64,000 nucleotides of DNA from Cordia subcordata (Eukaryota > Streptophyta > Magnoliopsida > Boraginales > Cordiaceae). Within the stretch, counting starts at the first letter, position 1, and the number at the start of each line of letters is the position of its first letter. The notes beneath the pieces were generated by a model. It searched no databases. It had not been told where the DNA came from and was given only the letters and a program-made list of their open reading frames with translations. This document shows positions 27,445 through 37,988 of this stretch, piece by piece. The stretch lies in NCBI GenBank assembly GCA_028554755.1, contig JAPTOF010000012.1, forward strand, positions 638,501 through 702,500. The letters run 5' to 3'. The position numbers and the translations under genes are program-made.

Positions 27445-27552
27445 TGGTGTTTGGTGGTGCTTATTTATGGCTTGTAAGTTTAAATAGTAAAAATTACGTG
27501 GTATTTTTTTATAAATACTTATAAAACACCAAATAAGCAAAGCCAAACACCA
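27445..27552. repeat. Short MITE, 'TTTGGCTTTGC' family, in the KH/THO3 promoter
   Basis: The left end ttggtgtttggtggtgctta and the right end aagcaaagccaaacaccaca are imperfect inverses. The interior ataaatacttataa resembles the other family members. Confidence 0.6.
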
Positions 27553-28408
27553 CAGGACCCCAATGGTCATCCTAACCGTGAAAGAATTTTTGGTTCGTTA
27601 TCTTTAAAATAAGATATTTTTGTTCCTCATCTTACAACATTAAGAGAGACATCATTAGTGCATAAGAGAAATTATGTTAGTTTTTCAACAACTTTTGCAT
27701 GTGCATGGCACACGACGCATCGACCAATAGCAATGGTTTTCTGTCTTTACTGACCAATTGGCCAGTGACATCAACTTGTGGAATCAGTGATTTTACTAGT
27801 GTTGTCGGTTGACCAATTCATTCAATCAATAGAATCATTATATTTACTAGATTTACTGGTCGGCCAGTAGAGTATAGTGTACGTGCTATAATCAAGGTGA
27901 TAAATTTTGTAGATAGAGAACTTGTCTTAAATAAGTTAGAAAATGAGGTGATAATTTTGTAAATAAACATAAAAAAAAATGTTTTGAGTGCTTGTTTTCC
28001 TAATTTCTATCTTTAGAAAATAAATTTCACTTTTATTATTATCGAAACACATTTTTTTAAAATTTTTATAAAACTGAAAACAAAAACTGTTTTCAAAAAT
28101 AAAAGCTAAAAAAAATGTTGTTTTCAAACCAAACGCAGCCTAAGCCTCCGGGCTACAAAAATGGAATTTAAGGTCTGCGCTCCAGAGCATTGTCCATCTG
28201 CCAGGCCGGACCATTAGGCCACCTGCCATTATTTTTAATACTGTCAATGGTTTTCCCATGGGGATTATGACCCACGAGATTCATTCTTGCTTCTTTTTCT
28301 TTCCTTTTTTCTTTTATGGGCCCATTTTCTTTGGATCAGCCCAACTTTTTCATGCTTATTTTGGAGAGGGCCTAATTTTAACAATATCATCGAGCAGTAA
28401 ACACAAAG

Positions 28409-28457
28409 AGTGTATATATATATACACATATATATATACACACATAGATATATATCA
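28409..28457. repeat. TA/CA microsatellite upstream of THO3
   Basis: Tracts of tatata alternate with acacata. Any TATA box of THO3 would be embedded in it, and it probably forms part of the core promoter or leader. Confidence 0.75.
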
Positions 28458-28524
28458 TATAAAATGAAAATTACACAAACGCATTGATGTGCAGGAGAAA
28501 GCCTCAGTAGCAGAAACAGTAGCC

Positions 28525-31500
28525 ATGGCTATGGAGGAAACGCTCCCCTTCAAAAACCTTCACAGCAGAGAATACCAAGGCCACAAGAAAAAGGTACAAA
28601 CTTTTCACATCTATATGTATATATTTTTGTCAAAAAATTCGCAGATATGTTCGTAAATTTTTCTTCAATTTTTTCTTTTTTTAATTTTTGTGAATCTTTT
28701 ATTTGCGGGTATGTGGAAAAAGGTGCATTCAGTGGCATGGAACTGCACGGGGATGAAATTAGCGTCAGGTTCAGTGGATCAAACTGCTCGCGTTTGGCAT
28801 ATTGAACCTCACAACCATGTACTCAATTTGAACTTTCTTCTTTGATTATTATTATTATCGTATTTTGTCGAAGTTGCACATTAAAGCAGCTGTATCATAA
28901 TAAGCTAGTGATCAGATTTACGAGAACATATGATTCACCAGTGCACTCATAGGAGTAGGACTCAGCTGGCCCATGCTCAGTGAGGATATTAGAATTCTTG
29001 ACACATTCTTATCAATCACTTAAGTTGTTAGTTTATTATAGTACATTTTGACCCCAAAATTTTTGCTCTTTTATACTTTTCCAGGATCCATTTCGCCTTA
29101 ATTTTTAGTAGAAATTTTTTGGTTTTCATTTATAATTCCTTTCCCACTTAGTTATTTGTTTATTTTAGTTTAGGCATTGAACCTACCTATTCTACTGGTG
29201 CATTTTTATGTAAACACGTGTATTGATTCTTTGAGTGTTGCCAAATTCAAACTTTTTCTTTTTCGGAAGTTATAAGACTAGTATTTTGTAAAGAAAAAGA
29301 AGGTACTGCTTGATTAAAAAAAGAGCAAGAAGAAAGCTAAAGCTTGTTACTATGATTAGTGCGAATAGTTTTGGCTTCTTTATATGCAATAGTGTCTCTG
29401 ATGTGGTCTTACATGCTTGTTGAAATGTGTTTTGTCCCTGCATTATATAATTTGTTTTGTACTTGATAACGATTTGGTCCAAAGTGCAAAGACAACACTC
29501 AAGCTCGCTCGTAGCTGTTTCACTGGGGAGGTATTTGAGGACCACAGTAGTTGTGATGAACACCTTATTCTGTTCCCTTGACATGATTGGATTCATCTTT
29601 TCTTAATTTGAAAGTGCCTCAGTCATCTATCACTAATTTTGTTCCCACCAACATGAGTGCATTGATGGTTGGCACCTACTGTCACCTGGAATGGAGGGGG
29701 GAGGGGCATGATAAGGGGGATTTGAAAGAAAATAATGACTGACCTTTGAAATGTTAGAGTTATTTTCCTGCTGCGGGGAGTAAAGTGATCAAATTGGCTG
29801 AGAAGGAGATTATTTGAATGGTACATTAGGTATTAGTTGGTTGCTGATGGCTACCACACAGTCAAGTATTGCCAGCCAATTGCAGTTCTCCTATATGTCA
29901 CTTGAGATAGCAGTCTGACCTAGCATCATTACTCTAACCACTTGTTCACTAAAATACCTGTTAGAAGTAGGTCACTGAATATTTCTTGATAGCATCATTT
30001 GGCAAAAAGCATGCAGTATTCATCTTACAGGCTTGGATGTAGTATTTCTTTCTTTAGGGGTGAAAAAAAATATCCACGATCAGTTTTCTTTGACTTCCTA
30101 TTATTACAGTCGTGGATTTGTAGTGTGTAGTAGTCACTACAGAAATATTTGTTTCAAATATGTTTCATCTCTTCATACAATGTTTATCATGTGTTGTCTT
30201 GAGCAGGGGAAGGTTAAAGACATTGAATTAAAAGGCCATACTGACAGTGTGGATCAGTTATGTTGGGATCCAAAACATGCAGATCTGATTGCAACTGCTT
30301 CAGGAGACAAGACAGTTCGATTGTGGGATGCTCGTAGTAAGCAAACAGTACTCCTTAGTTTGAATGACTTAAGAAAGGCAAAAATGATTTTGTTGTTGCT
30401 AAGAACTTCGAATCATCCAGAATCCAAGTCATTGTGGAAAGGCAAGATCTTTGAGAATCTGGCTTCTGATTAAAAAAAATGTGAAGCATCTGGATTAGGA
30501 GACTTGATGTTTGTTTCTATGAAAAAGAGAGTCCAAATGGCTGAGCAATGCAGATAAAATGATAATACAGTAACTTTGCTCCACTTAAAACGCATTTGAG
30601 ATGAGTCATGGTTACTATCCTACATTTAGGACGGAAGGAAAGGAAAAGAAAATTATTTTAAGCCTTCCGGAGTCAAGACATAAATTAGTGATTACAGTAA
30701 TTTCAATTTTTAGGTATGTAAATATTTGTACCATTGAAATGCTCCTCTTGATCAAATTCAGACCCCAACCACCCCCACCACCACAAATTAAAAGGGGGAA
30801 AAAAATGAATAAATGCACAAGAACAAGGAGAGAAAAGAACATGGAAAAGTTGGGGAAGTTACTTATTGCCGTGTGATCTGGTATTGGCAGGTGGAAAATG
30901 CTCGCAGTTGGCTGAACTCAGTGGAGAGAATATCAATATCACCTATAAGCCTGACGGGACACACATAGCTGTTGGCAACCGGGTATGTCTTCAAATTAGC
31001 ATTTGATCCTGTAGAATCATCTTCCGTCAGTTGGTCTGCCATGTTATTTGACGAGCATGTGCTGTTTTTACTTCTCTGGATAGGATGATGAAATTACAAT
31101 ATTGGATGTCCGAAAATTTAAACCTATCCATAGGCGCAAGTCCAATTATGAGGTATCTCTTTTTCAAGATAATGCTGTTATTCTGCTCTTTCTTCAAAGG
31201 AGGGTATGGAGAATGCATAAGGTGGAGGAGGAGACTAGTTGCTAGAGATATTGGACAGGTATCTTTGGTTGTGTTGATCTCTAAGATAACGCTTGTTGTC
31301 TTTTGGTTATCAGGTTAACGAGATCGCATGGAACATGACAGGAGACATGTTCTTTCTTACAACAGGGAATGGTAAGCTTCTCTCACTATGCTGGAATTCT
31401 TATTCTGCATACTGTGTAATGTGAAGGATAATTTCATCATTATTATTTATGGGGATGCAAATCCAATATATGGTGTATCCAAATGCTTCAATTATTTATT

Positions 31501-32723
31501 ACTTTATCATCTATGCTCAGGTACCGTTGAAGTTCTTGCATATCCATCACTTAAACCAATCAACACTCTTATGGCTCATACAGCAGGTTGCTATTGTATT
31601 GCAATCGATCCTCTAGGAAGGTGTGTTGCATGTTCACTTTCCTCATTGGTTTGTAGTATGCTTGATTGGAAATGTGTAAAAAAGAGATTCTAAGCATTGG
31701 ATAATCCAGAATTTATGGTAGTTCCTTATTCTGGACAGTATCTGCAAGTGATTATATAGAGAGTACCATATTGTTGTCAACCCAATCTGATGCTAATGCA
31801 TGAAAAATTCAACCGTCCACAGATATTTTGCTGTTGGAAGTGCTGATTCCTTGGTCAGCCTTTGGGATATTAAGGAGATGCTCTGTTTGCGTACATTTGC
31901 AAAACTCGAGTAAGTTTCTCCTTCCATTCTTCCCCCCATCACTTTTGTCTCAGAATTAAGGATAGAAGAAGAGATAGAAGCAGAAGAAAAAAAGATGATA
32001 AATACATGTAGGGTCTTTTCAATTGCTATGTTGATAGATGTTCAATTTAACATATTTTTGGTATGGATTTCTGTATTCTTAGAGCTTCTAATTACATCCA
32101 AAATTGGGGTTTTCCCTTTCTTGTTCTCAGATGGCCTGTGAGGACAATAAGTTTCAATCATACAGGAGAATATATTGCTTCTGCAAGTGAAGACTTGTTT
32201 ATTGACATTGTATGTTATCTTATACTCTTTTATATTGAAATTCTGAGAATATATTGCTTCTGCAAGTGAAGGCTTGTTTATTGACATTGTATGTTATCTT
32301 ATACTCTTTTATATTGGAATTCTGTTGTTAAAAGGTCCATTGGCACTATTACCTAAACACAGTGAAGCACGCTTAATTGCCAATTTAAGCAACATTATTT
32401 GGTGAGTCATGATTCTACTTCTGCTGCAGTCAAATGTTCAAACTGGACGATCAGTTCATCAAATTCCATGTCGAGCGGCCATGAATAGCGTGGAATGGAA
32501 TCCCAAGTATAATTTACTTGCATATGCTGGAGATGACAAAAATAAATATCAGCAAGATGAAGGTATGGCTATTGTGGTTCAGTTCTTTGGCCGTATCCAT
32601 TGAAAGTCAAATTATGATCTTGTATTGTGGCCCCCAAATTATGAAGTTTTGGTCCCTCGAGATTCTAAAAATGTGTCTTTCCTTGCAGGTGTATTTCGAA
32701 TTTTTGGCTTTGAGAGTGCATAG
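28525..32723 (+). CDS. THO3: THO complex subunit 3 (TEX1), WD40 protein
   Basis: THO/TREX couples transcription to mRNP assembly and nuclear export; plant TEX1 is also needed for some small-RNA pathways. Eleven exons: 28525-28593, 28723-28818, 30207-30336, 30891-30982, 31084-31152, 31314-31371, 31521-31620, 31823-31909, 32131-32209, 32430-32562 and 32689-32723. All junctions are in phase and the sum is 315 residues, the expected length. WD40 repeats are visible from the exon 1-2 junction (VHSVAWNCTGMKLASGSVDQ) through SGDKTVRLWD, GSADSLVSLWD and SASEDLFIDI. The end is GVFRIFGFESA. Residues conserved in the family include GHTDSVDQLCWDPKH and CRAAMNSVEWNPKYNLLAYA. Intron 2 is 1.4 kb. Intron 9 carries a duplicate of the exon 9 end. 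Confidence 0.96.
32168..32325 (+). repeat. 79-bp tandem duplication across the THO3 exon 9 donor
   Basis: The segment beginning gaatatattgcttctgcaag recurs 79 bp later (32247) with only a few substitutions. Each copy includes the last 42 bases of exon 9, the ATT|GTATGT donor and the first part of intron 9. The second donor therefore lies inside intron 9. Confidence 0.9.
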
Positions 32724-33630
32724 CTGCAGCCATAATTCAGAGGAGGGTAACTTTATTCTGTTTCTGTACTATAATTGGGCTGGGGGGCCGCTGGTGGTTG
32801 GTTGGAGGGGTAAAGTTCAGTGCTGTCTGGATGTACACTTGAGTTTCAGTTGCAAGCACAACAGTAATTTGTACAATTATTTCCAGATCATATCCACAAG
32901 TAAGATTCATTTCCAATTAAATTCTTTATTAATCATGTTCACATTTAAGATTTGTTTATGGCATATGAGATCAATCCTGAGCATGAAAAAACATTGAATA
33001 AAGAAACGGAGATAGATAGGTGTATGTCAAGGTGAAAAATCCATTTCGGTACTGCATCGCAGCAGAACTTGATCTGAAGCACAGGAACATTAGCCGCTAC
33101 TCCAAGAACGCTAGTGTTGCTATCTAGACTTGGCAATCATGCCATAACCGGATTGATAACATCAGAAAGAATCAATGCGCTTCTGCAGAGGCACAAAGCC
33201 TTAACTTCCAAAGTAACCGGCAGAGTCAGATGCCTCTCCGCATTGGGAGCGAAAATCGCCAAAGAACAGATGAGTTCAGCATTCTCGTGACACTTAAAGA
33301 CATACAGTACACTGCCCTCTTGTCAGCCCTGGTGACACGGTATACCTTTTGATCGACAATGCAGATGAGTCTTGCTTTCTATTTCAGTCACTCATGCCCA
33401 GATAGGATATAAACAGTCGGTACCAAGATGCTTCTTTCCTTCAACCTATGGAACAGGATCATGATATTAGGAAACTGATGATCTTGCAGTTTTATAGAAA
33501 GGAAATTCAGTATATAAAGCTCATACTATATGCAGGGTCTGGAGAAAAAGTGGGACCTTGAATTCTAGTAAAACACTAAATTAGCTATAAGCTGGTGCTG
33601 CATTTGGACAGCTCCAAAAAATGGACAAAA
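32724..33630. other. Convergent 3' region of THO3 and the membrane-protein gene
   Basis: No coding frame is convincing. An AATAAA at 32997-33002 could serve THO3 polyadenylation. The GC level of 33030-33420 is higher than intergenic DNA nearby, fitting a 3' UTR, but I cannot assign it to a strand. Confidence 0.4.
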
Positions 33631-34269
33631 TCAAGCACCAAGCATGAACATGTTTGCTGGGAAGAGCAAACCTGTACAAGAAACAAGACAAATAGTCACT
33701 AGATACTGAGAAAACCAAGCAATAGGCTTCCATTTGATCTCCACAATGGAGTTCTTCATTCTTTTCCCGTCATGTGGCTCTTTGTTAAGATCAACGCTCC
33801 CCCCCTTCATCCTCAATTCTTGAATACACCTCATGAGGGCGCGATTATCGGCCCTCATCATCTGCAACTGCCTGGACACTCTCCAGTACCTAAACAGTCT
33901 CATTTGAACCAAAAACACAATATCAAAAGAAGTACACGTGGATAACAGTGATGGAATCCAACACTTATGATGATGATGATGATGATGCTCATCTTCCAGA
34001 GCTGATGTGAACAGTATGGTTAAGAACAATGCATGAAAGATGAAGAAAAAACAGCACAGTTGAAACAATTCTCGTTTAATAGCTCCCATTCTTGTTTCTT
34101 TAATGGCTATTCTTCCGCCATAGAGCTTTTCATCTCTTTGCCAAAGCTTCAGAAGCAAAAGATGAGCAGGGCTTTTTGATATTTCCATTAAGGGGTGGTG
34201 CTCTATTGCAGAGATTGCATTCATGGTAGATATTTCGACAAGGACATGAGCAGCTTTAATATCTGCCAT
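33631..34269 (-). CDS. Uncharacterised plant membrane protein, single exon
   Basis: A 212-residue frame without introns, starting MADIKAAHVLVEISTMNAIS. Visible parts: a hydrophobic segment around 68-90 (FQLCCFFFIFHALFLTILF), seven consecutive histidines at 95-101 coded by a CAT/CAC run, a second less hydrophobic stretch around 104-123, a charged helix-like region about 127-160 (RVSRQLQMMRADNRALMRC) and a strong C-terminal membrane segment about 184-208. I do not recognise a named domain. A TATAAATA box on the same strand lies 114 bp upstream of the ATG and the frame is far longer than chance frames nearby, so it is probably a real gene. In Arabidopsis a small uncharacterised gene also sits between THO3 and MYB80; whether it is the counterpart needs an alignment. 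The function is unknown. Confidence 0.75.
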   Translation of the reverse strand: MADIKAAHVLVEISTMNAISAIEHHPLMEISKSPAHLLLLKLWQRDEKLYGGRIAIKETRMGAIKRELFQLCCFFFIFHALFLTILFTSALEDEHHHHHHHKCWIPSLLSTCTSFDIVFLVQMRLFRYWRVSRQLQMMRADNRALMRCIQELRMKGGSVDLNKEPHDGKRMKNSIVEIKWKPIAWFSQYLVTICLVSCTGLLFPANMFMLGA

Positions 34270-34382
34270 TGGTTCGAGAAAGAAAGAAATAAAAAAAAAA
34301 AAAAGAAAGAGATTGGAAAATGTAGGTGTGATAAGTGATGAAAAATTAGAAAATGAGTGCTTGAATAGAGGGGCGTCTCAGG

Positions 34383-34390
34383 TATTTATA
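34383..34390 (-). promoter_or_regulatory. TATA box of the membrane-protein gene
   Basis: On the minus strand the sequence reads TATAAATA, 114 bp before the ATG at 34269. Transcription probably starts near 34355. Confidence 0.6.
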
Positions 34391-35449
34391 CGTTGCTAAA
34401 CGCTTTGCAACGGTCACATTTCGATCCCGCGGGCAGCCTGGCACCTTAAACGGTCAGATCAGATCTCATTTAGTAATTTTATAATTTTATAAAGCATACT
34501 AAAAGAGAGGAAATGAATTTACAGTTACTCATGATATTGTAACATTTTAAAAACGATTTAAGCCCGTCAAATAACAGGACTTCACATGATTAAGATATTT
34601 ATAATAATAGCTAGAAAGACAATATGGGTGCAGGCATTGGATCTGGAGTGGGGCTTTGAAAAAAATATCTCTTTAACGAGTGCAATGTTATACTCGTTAA
34701 GATTATATTAACATTTATATTGATATAAAAATTTACCATTTTGAATTAAAAAATCGTTAAAAATATTAATTAAAAAAAAAACTAAAGCCTTCTTCAACAC
34801 CTACTCCCAACTCACCCCCACTTTTTTTTTTTTTTGGCGAGATTTTAACCTATGATCACACTTTTAGGGAACGCACTTTTAACCACTTAAACTATTTTTA
34901 ATCCCAAAAATAAAAGCTTTGGGTTGTATGGTAACATCTCCGTTACGCGTTTTCTAATTTTGTTTATGGAAATTTTACAATTAGTTCCTATAGTTTTCCC
35001 CTTTTTTTTAAATTGGTCTTTATTGATTTAAAATATTTAAATTAGTCCCCAACGTTTCTTAAAAATATTCAAAATAGTATTCAATGTTTTGCAAATATAG
35101 TTAGCTTGGTCCCTATTGTTTAGAAATATTCTTATTAGCAGTTAATGTTTTACAAAGATAATCAAAATATTTCCCATTATTTGGGGAAAAAATTTATATT
35201 AGTGTTCAATGTTTTACAAACTTACTTAGATTAGTCCAAAATCCTTTTTATTTATTTATTTATTAAATAAAGACTAATTTAAGCAAATTTGTAAAACATT
35301 GAAGATTGGTATTGTATATATACTAACACAATAACCCCAAACCTCATATTTGTTTCCTTTTAAAATTTCAAGAGTTTTTTGTTAATGGACCCTTTGTGTT
35401 ATAATAAAACTACGTCACTGAAGAAAAAAAGGAGCTATGATGCAGCCTA

Positions 35450-35790
35450 TAATTTTATTATTTAGTCAGTAATTAAAATTAGTTAGGATTTAGGATTTGT
35501 TATTTGTTATCGAGACATAGTTGTGTTAAGCCTATTTTAAGATGGAAAGGATTAGTAGAACCACATCCTATTTAGTTTTATTTTTCTATTTAATTTTAGT
35601 TTCCTATTTAGTTTTGAATTTCTGAAATAATCTATATATAGGGTGAAAGTTTTCATTAATAGACAACCTTTGCGAGAAATTATTCATTAATATTTTTATT
35701 CCCTTTCTTAGGTTTATAATCTATGGAATTTCTTGGCAAATTTCAACCTTGAAATTGAACTCCTTGTTTTTTCTTCTCGCTATATTCTCC
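35450..35790 (+). mobile_element. Possible solo LTR fragment
   Basis: T-rich promoter-like sequence with repeated cctatttagtttt motifs is followed by tctatatatagggtg (TATA-like) and a transcribed-leader-like segment. This arrangement resembles Copia-type LTRs. I cannot define paired TG/CA ends or a target duplication, so the call is weak. Confidence 0.25.
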
Positions 35791-36394
35791 AAATATCCGC
35801 TATATCATTTTAAAAAATAAATGTGACTATAATTTGGGACAACTAAAAAAGGAACACGAGTCTTTCTTTGTAAGAAGGAGATGGTAAATCTTCTTTACTT
35901 AATTCTTTACAAATCAATCCAAGAGAGAATTAGATAGAAACCTAAAAGGTTAAATAAGAAAATAAATATTCCAATGTGTTTAACCATTTCAAACTTATCA
36001 ATAACAAGAAAATAAAAGGAAATTTGCTATGCACTACGTATTCTATGAATAAATGTTTGCCTAACCGATGGTTATAGCTCTAACACTAAAGCCAATGAAA
36101 ATACGAAACATGAAAGAGAAAGGTGTGTTAAAGTTTGGCAAATACAATTGTGGAGTTATACTTACCTTTTACCCTGAGTTATTTTACTTTCTTTAATTTA
36201 TTTTTAAGGCCAACTTTTGGCTAAATTCTTATTTTTTATCATTCAAGAAAACCTCTCCACTAAGGAAAAAGTTGCCAACCACACTTGACTCTTTTCACAA
36301 AAGGACACAAACCACTTGAGAAATACAGATCACAACAATTTTTGCAGGAAAAATATTATTCTTTTTCCTCTATTTACTCTTTAATCCTTACTTA

Positions 36395-36616
36395 GGCCTC
36401 GTCTGGATTGAATTTTTTTTTAAGTATTTTTTTTACAATTTTTAAAAAATAATTTTTTTTAAAAACTAAAAACTCTAATTTATGAAAAAAATTGTATTTG
36501 AATTTTTTTCAGAATTTTAACTTTTTAAAAAATTAAATTAAATAATTATTATAAATTTAATATAATATTAAAAAAAAATATTTTCCCTAAAAAAAAAAAC
36601 CAAACCAAACAGACCC
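36395..36616. repeat. MITE, 'GTCTGGATTG' family
   Basis: The left end ggcctcgtctggattgaat (preceded by TTA) and right end accaaaccaaacagaccc are inverse-like. The interior consists of T and A runs that fold back. Confidence 0.55.
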
Positions 36617-37555
36617 TTGGCACCCGACTTTTCAATTTCCACTCCCTTCCAAACTCCACCTCACATGTGAACACTGACACCAAGTCAACCGAGAACTAAA
36701 TATCCAGGGGTCTCATTTACCTCCTTTTCAGGTTACCAGTCACATTTCTTCCTCCAAACTTTTTCTTACCCCAAAAGAAACCTCAGTTATCCAAATCAAC
36801 TAAAAATAATTATTTAAACATCGTTTACCCACCATTTTTTTTTTCTTATAGCCATCTTTGTTCCTCTAGATATTTTAGTGCATAAAAAGAAAGTTATTTG
36901 TTACAAATCAATTGCGTAAGTGGGAGCTAAATGTTGAAGTAGGATTCTTGTTTAAAATTTTATACTATTGGGAGAGATTATAGTATCTTAATTAATGAGA
37001 AATATGTTTTGTGATTGGTTTATAAATGGATATCATGCATTCTAAATTAATAAAGTTTGAGGCATGTTTATTTTTCATTTTTGTGCCTCTAAGTTTTAAT
37101 TTTTCCTTTTATTAATAGGAATGACCTTTTAGATTTTTGGACTTTTTCTTTACTTAATCTTGAATTGATGATGGTAGGCTCTTACTAGTCTTTTTCTCCT
37201 ATAAGAGTTTGTCTTCTAGAGGAGGAGAAGTGGGCCAGCTTTCTTTGTGGAAGGGAAACTTGATTAAAAAGATGTTTAGTGGGGTAAAGGAATTTGAAAG
37301 TTCAGAGATGGACTACAGTTAACAAAAGACCGATAACAACCGATTTTTTTATTTGAGTCAACTATATAATATAGTTGGGAGAACACATATATTATTCTAA
37401 AACATGATATGCACAAATAAACTAATATAAGAAGTTAAAGCTCAGTTGAGGTTGTTATAGTAAAGATTTTGTACTTTATTACAAGCTCAAATTTCATACT
37501 AATCCATATAGAAGATTATGTTGAACTATCGAATCCAATTTGTGAATAAATTCAA

Positions 37556-37758
37556 GGTACCTTTTGGATTGATTTTCTTCTTCAAGAAATTATATTTTGA
37601 ATATATACTTTTTGTAATAAATATTTGACTTGTCTTTTTAAAAAACTAAAACTATAAGAAAAATTCAAAATTTTATTTTTTTTAAGTTGCACATTTTCAT
37701 TTCTCAGAAAAACAATTTTTTCAAAAGTTAAAAGATTTTTTTTTTGAAAAATGCCAAT
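37556..37758. repeat. Degenerate MITE, 'TTTGGATTG' family
   Basis: The left end accttttggattgattttct and the right end gaaaaatgccaatgaag are imperfect inverses. The interior has the family's ataaatatttgacttg block also seen in the copies at 18.5 and 38.9 kb. Confidence 0.45.
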
Positions 37759-37929
37759 GAAGAAGATTCTTTAAAGTCAATTAACTATCTAAATCTCGTT
37801 AACCGCCATTTCCGGTTACCAGTCATCTTGTTTGCTCCCAATATTTTCTTGCCTAAAAAGACAACAAATCTATATGTACTCATATTCAGCTTTATCATTT
37901 TCATTTGCAACCTCCACTCGCACAGCAAC

Positions 37930-37988
37930 ATTACACACACACACATATATAGAGAGAGAGCACATATATATATATATAGAGAGAGAGA
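37930..37988. repeat. AC/AT/AG compound microsatellite abutting the PA200 start codon
   Basis: The tract runs (ac)n-(at)n-(ag)n-cac-(at)n-(ag)n and ends one base pair from the ATG at 37989, so it is the presumed 5' leader and core promoter of PA200. Confidence 0.85.

Larger units (their letters stand above)
27199..28524. promoter_or_regulatory. Divergent promoter region between KH and THO3 genes
   Basis: The two start codons point away from each other across 1.3 kb, so both promoters lie here. Contents: a CT/GA tract at 27285-27304 (KH leader), a MITE at 27445-27552, an AT-rich stretch and a TATA/CACA microsatellite about 70-115 bp before the THO3 ATG. The segment 28140-28230 is GC-richer and has an inexact tRNA A-box-like ggcctaatggtc on the minus strand, perhaps a SINE scrap. 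Confidence 0.5.
34400..37925. other. Repeat-rich intergenic region
   Basis: No gene seen. Between about 34960 and 35310, variants of 'attagtccccaacgttt' and 'tcaatgttttacaaa' recur four to five times as a degenerate dispersed repeat. A possible solo LTR and two MITEs are listed separately. The rest (35800-36390, 36620-37550) is AT-rich with only short chance frames. Confidence 0.5.

Noticed and set aside
28140..28230. tRNA-like or SINE-like segment with ggcctaatggtc on the minus strand
   Set aside because: The A-box match is imperfect, no B-box is found at the right distance and no tail or target duplication is clear.
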